Part shown: positions 4,557 through 6,325 of the stretch, piece by piece
Layout: each line of letters opens with the position of its first letter
How positions within the stretch are numbered: position 1 is the stretch's first letter
Source of the DNA: Anaerolineales bacterium
GTDB taxonomy: Bacteria; Chloroflexota; Anaerolineae; Anaerolineales; UBA11858
NCBI GenBank assembly: GCA_015485245.1
Contig: WFTY01000266.1
Coordinates: 1-6,325 of the forward strand
Reading direction: 5' to 3'
Length of the DNA stretch: 6,325 nucleotides
Notes under the pieces: generated by a model
Told to the model about the DNA's origin: nothing
Seen by the model: only the letters and a program-made list of their open reading frames with translations
The model's database searches: none
Translations under genes and position numbers: made by a program

Positions 4557-6325
4557 TATTTTCCATCACCACAAGCACAAACAACCCGGAATGATCGACT
4601 ACCGCAGACAACACAGCAGCAGGGTTTTTATCCCTTCCTGGGGTATACAACTCAATCCAACCGCCCAGCGTTTCAGCAGACCACGAATCCCAGGCGACAG
4701 CCTGAACGCGCTCAACCACCCAGCCGCCAACTCCCTGGTTCAAAGTAGCGTCCCAATACCGATAGTAAACCCACGTTGTCGCCACACCGGCGTCCAGACT
4801 CACGCTCCGGAACAATATCTGGAAAGGAATTTCTACCCAACCACCCTGTCCATCATTGAGCGCGGCGTCCCAGTATAGAAGCATGAACGTGCGCCGGAGG
4901 TCTTGCGGCGACAAGGCGAACGCCAGATGCATCCAGGTGCTCTCAGGCAACATCAGCACCAGCGCGTTGTTCTCATCGAACAAATCTACCCGCAACGCCG
5001 TGATTAAGGTGACGCCTTCAGGAAGCGACGCCGGAAGTTCGGACAGCGTTTGCGTGGTGATCTCAGCAGCCGCAGCGCTACCAGGAGGCAGCATCACCTG
5101 AAGCACTTGATCCAACATCAGCACGTTGATGAAATAGCGCTGAAGCGGAACCCAAACTCCCGATTCGATCCGGGTGACCCATGCTATTGGGCCAACTGGC
5201 AGAGCGACAGCAGAAGCCAATTCCGTCTGTTCATTTTCAGGATCCTGCTTAATCAACGGCAAGACCACAAACTCGATGCTATAAATACCGCCCGAGACAT
5301 AACCCGCAATGCCACTGTTCAAATCGTAAGCGGGGAGGGCCATCTGATGATACACCAACGTATCCATACCGCTCTGCCCGTTGATGCTGCCCAACACCGC
5401 TGCGCCTGCGAGGAGCCCAAAGGTATCGTCGCCCGCACCACCAATCAAGGTCAGGTCACGCACGCCGTCCACGGTGAACGTATCCGCTGCGTCGCCGCCG
5501 ACCAACACATCGAAGCTGGAGAAGGTCAGGGTGGGGTTGACGGTGTAAGTACAAACCGGACCGCACACCCACTGGCTGGAGACGTTTAACCCGACCAGGA
5601 CGTCGCCGCCCGCGGGATCGGAACTGCCGATGATGGTATTGAAGTTATCAAAGCCGCCGGTGACGGCTCGCAGCGGGCTGTAATCGCCGCCCGCAAAACC
5701 GTCCTGGCTGCCCAGCGCGGACAGGACGATACGGCGGGCGGTGATGTACGCCGAGAAGTCAAGCGTGTCGTTCCCGCCCTGACCGTTCACGCTCCCGACC
5801 AGGCTGCTGTTATCGGCAAAGGCGAAGGTGTCGTCGCCCGCGCCGCCCAACAAGTTAAAGGGCTGCACGCCGCTGATGTTAAAGATATCAACCCAGGAGC
5901 CACCCTGCAAGGTCTCGAAGCCATCGAAGGTGAGCGTGCGCCCTGAGGCGGCGTACTGACTGCCGACCGCGGACAACGTCCAGGTGGCGGGGGCATTCAG
6001 GCCGGCTAGCATGTCGTTCGCTGTAGCGCTGCCAATGATGTTATCCACGTTGGTGAAGGTGCCGGGCATTCCGGCAGCGCGGCCACTGAAGCCGTCGCTG
6101 CCACCCAGGCCGGTGAGCGTAACGCTGCGGGCGGTGGTGTATGGGGCAAAACTAACGGTATCGCTGCCGCCGGCGCCGTCGAACGTGCCGTCCAGCGTCG
6201 CGCCGTCCTGGAAGATGAAGGCATCGTCGCCCGCGCCGCCGTTCAAGTCCACCGTCTGATTTCCGCTCACGGTGAAGGTGTCATCCCCGGAGCTGCCGAT
6301 GACGCGCTCGATGAAGGTATCGGCA
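4549..6325 (-). CDS. Large secreted-type repeat protein with RTX-like GGxGxD modules and a distinct C-terminal domain, N-terminus cut by window edge
   Basis: The last 591 residues of a longer protein are visible; the frame stays open to the window edge, so a GTG at 6270 is not the start. The first 350 or so residues are repeat modules of about 131-135 residues, each opening with GGAGDD (at 6240, 5847 and 5442) and containing further Gly/Asp turns (GAGGSD, GQGGND, GDAADTF). These resemble RTX-type GGxGxDxUx calcium-binding turns but are scattered rather than tandem. Known RTX proteins are secreted and fold on binding external calcium; this is inferred here. After about 5266 comes an unrelated region of about 240 residues with a repeated YWD...GGWVE unit (4702-4875) and a short end (SGLFVLVVMENND). 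I see no LPxTG, PEP-CTERM or membrane anchor at the C-terminus. The signal peptide and any catalytic domain would lie outside the window. Likely extracellular or cell-surface; function unknown. Confidence 0.88.
   Translation of the reverse strand, partial: ADTFIERVIGSSGDDTFTVSGNQTVDLNGGAGDDAFIFQDGATLDGTFDGAGGSDTVSFAPYTTARSVTLTGLGGSDGFSGRAAGMPGTFTNVDNIIGSATANDMLAGLNAPATWTLSAVGSQYAASGRTLTFDGFETLQGGSWVDIFNISGVQPFNLLGGAGDDTFAFADNSSLVGSVNGQGGNDTLDFSAYITARRIVLSALGSQDGFAGGDYSPLRAVTGGFDNFNTIIGSSDPAGGDVLVGLNVSSQWVCGPVCTYTVNPTLTFSSFDVLVGGDAADTFTVDGVRDLTLIGGAGDDTFGLLAGAAVLGSINGQSGMDTLVYHQMALPAYDLNSGIAGYVSGGIYSIEFVVLPLIKQDPENEQTELASAVALPVGPIAWVTRIESGVWVPLQRYFINVLMLDQVLQVMLPPGSAAAAEITTQTLSELPASLPEGVTLITALRVDLFDENNALVLMLPESTWMHLAFALSPQDLRRTFMLLYWDAALNDGQGGWVEIPFQILFRSVSLDAGVATTWVYYRYWDATLNQGVGGWVVERVQAVAWDSWSAETLGGWIELYTPGRDKNPAAVLSAVVDHSGLFVLVVMENND
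4702..4875 (-). repeat. Short YWD...GGWVE duplication in the C-terminal domain
   Basis: Residues encoded at 4819-4875 (YWDAALNDGQGGWVE) and 4702-4758 (YWDATLNQGVGGWVV) match at most positions with a period of 39 residues. A third, degenerate copy (WDSWSAETLGGWIELY) follows at about 4645-4692. Synonymous codons differ widely between copies, so the similarity is held at protein level. Confidence 0.8.
5266..6240 (-). repeat. Two full and one truncated copy of a ~130-residue RTX-like protein module
   Basis: Copy A spans 5848-6240 (131 codons), copy B 5443-5847 (135 codons) and truncated copy C about 5266-5442. Shared positions in order: GGAGDDxF, GxGGxDT, FxxYxTARxVxLxxLGSxDGF, FxNxxxIIGS, LxGLN, LTFxxFxxLxGG, DxFxxxGxxxxxL, then the next GGAGDD. 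Copy C follows the pattern only to GQSGMDTLVYH and then drifts into the C-terminal domain. The 85 bases from 6241 to the edge match the tail of a preceding copy (IGSSGDDTFTV). DNA identity is modest, so the copies are old or diversified. Confidence 0.85.

Noticed and set aside
4423..5589. Plus-strand frames at 4423-4878, 4856-5101 and 5050-5589
   Set aside because: Antisense to the C-terminal domain and last repeat of the large protein; no protein-like features.
5266..6240. DNA repeat array (CRISPR or satellite)
   Set aside because: The periodicity is in codons of one long reading frame with diverged DNA, and there are no conserved short repeats with unique spacers.
6268..6270. GTG at 6270 as the start of the repeat protein
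   Set aside because: The frame remains open upstream to the window edge and continues the repeat pattern (IGSSGDDTFTV), so the gene starts outside the window.

Overview
The window looks bacterial, with high-GC coding on the minus strand. It shows no RNA genes, mobile elements, CRISPR array or phage genes. The repeat-rich secreted protein and the surface lipoprotein resemble those common in environmental Chloroflexota, but this is a weak inference from style. No taxonomic marker is present.

Left half (about 1-3018, minus strand): a compact metal-homeostasis operon. Read in transcription order, it begins with a sigma70-type promoter (-35 TTGACA, 16 bp spacer, -10 TAGAAT). A 28-bp near-perfect palindrome covers the -10 box and the predicted start of transcription. 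Next come an ArsR/SmtB-family repressor (102 aa), a small membrane-anchored or exported protein of unknown function whose start overlaps the repressor's stop, and a P1B-type metal-exporting ATPase that runs off the left edge (752 residues visible). The repressor carries a complete CzrA/SmtB-type alpha5 metal site (Asp85, His87, His98, His101). The ATPase has SPC rather than CPC in its metal-binding membrane helix, which points to the P1B-4 (Co/Ni/Fe/Zn) subgroup. Sensor and pump therefore agree on a late first-row transition metal: metal binding should release the repressor and switch on export.

Middle (3095-3469, plus strand): a divergent gene for a 124-aa protein with four predicted membrane helices and no function I recognise. 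It shares the upstream region that holds the operator, so it may belong to the same regulon, but I cannot find a convincing promoter for it.

Right half (3533-6325, minus strand): two cell-surface genes. The upstream one, cut by the right edge, encodes a secreted-type protein with about 130-residue modules rich in GGxGxD (RTX-like) turns, followed by a different C-terminal domain containing its own small YWD...GGW repeat. About 170 bp downstream is a 282-aa predicted lipoprotein with a fibronectin III-like domain and an F5/8 type C (discoidin)-like domain. A 66-codon ORF fills the gap between them and is doubtful.

The ordinary part of the window is the regulator and pump pair. The parts that look least described are the small translationally coupled protein between them, the pump's N-terminal double HMA-like region without metal-binding cysteines, the divergent four-helix protein, and the long-period repeat protein.
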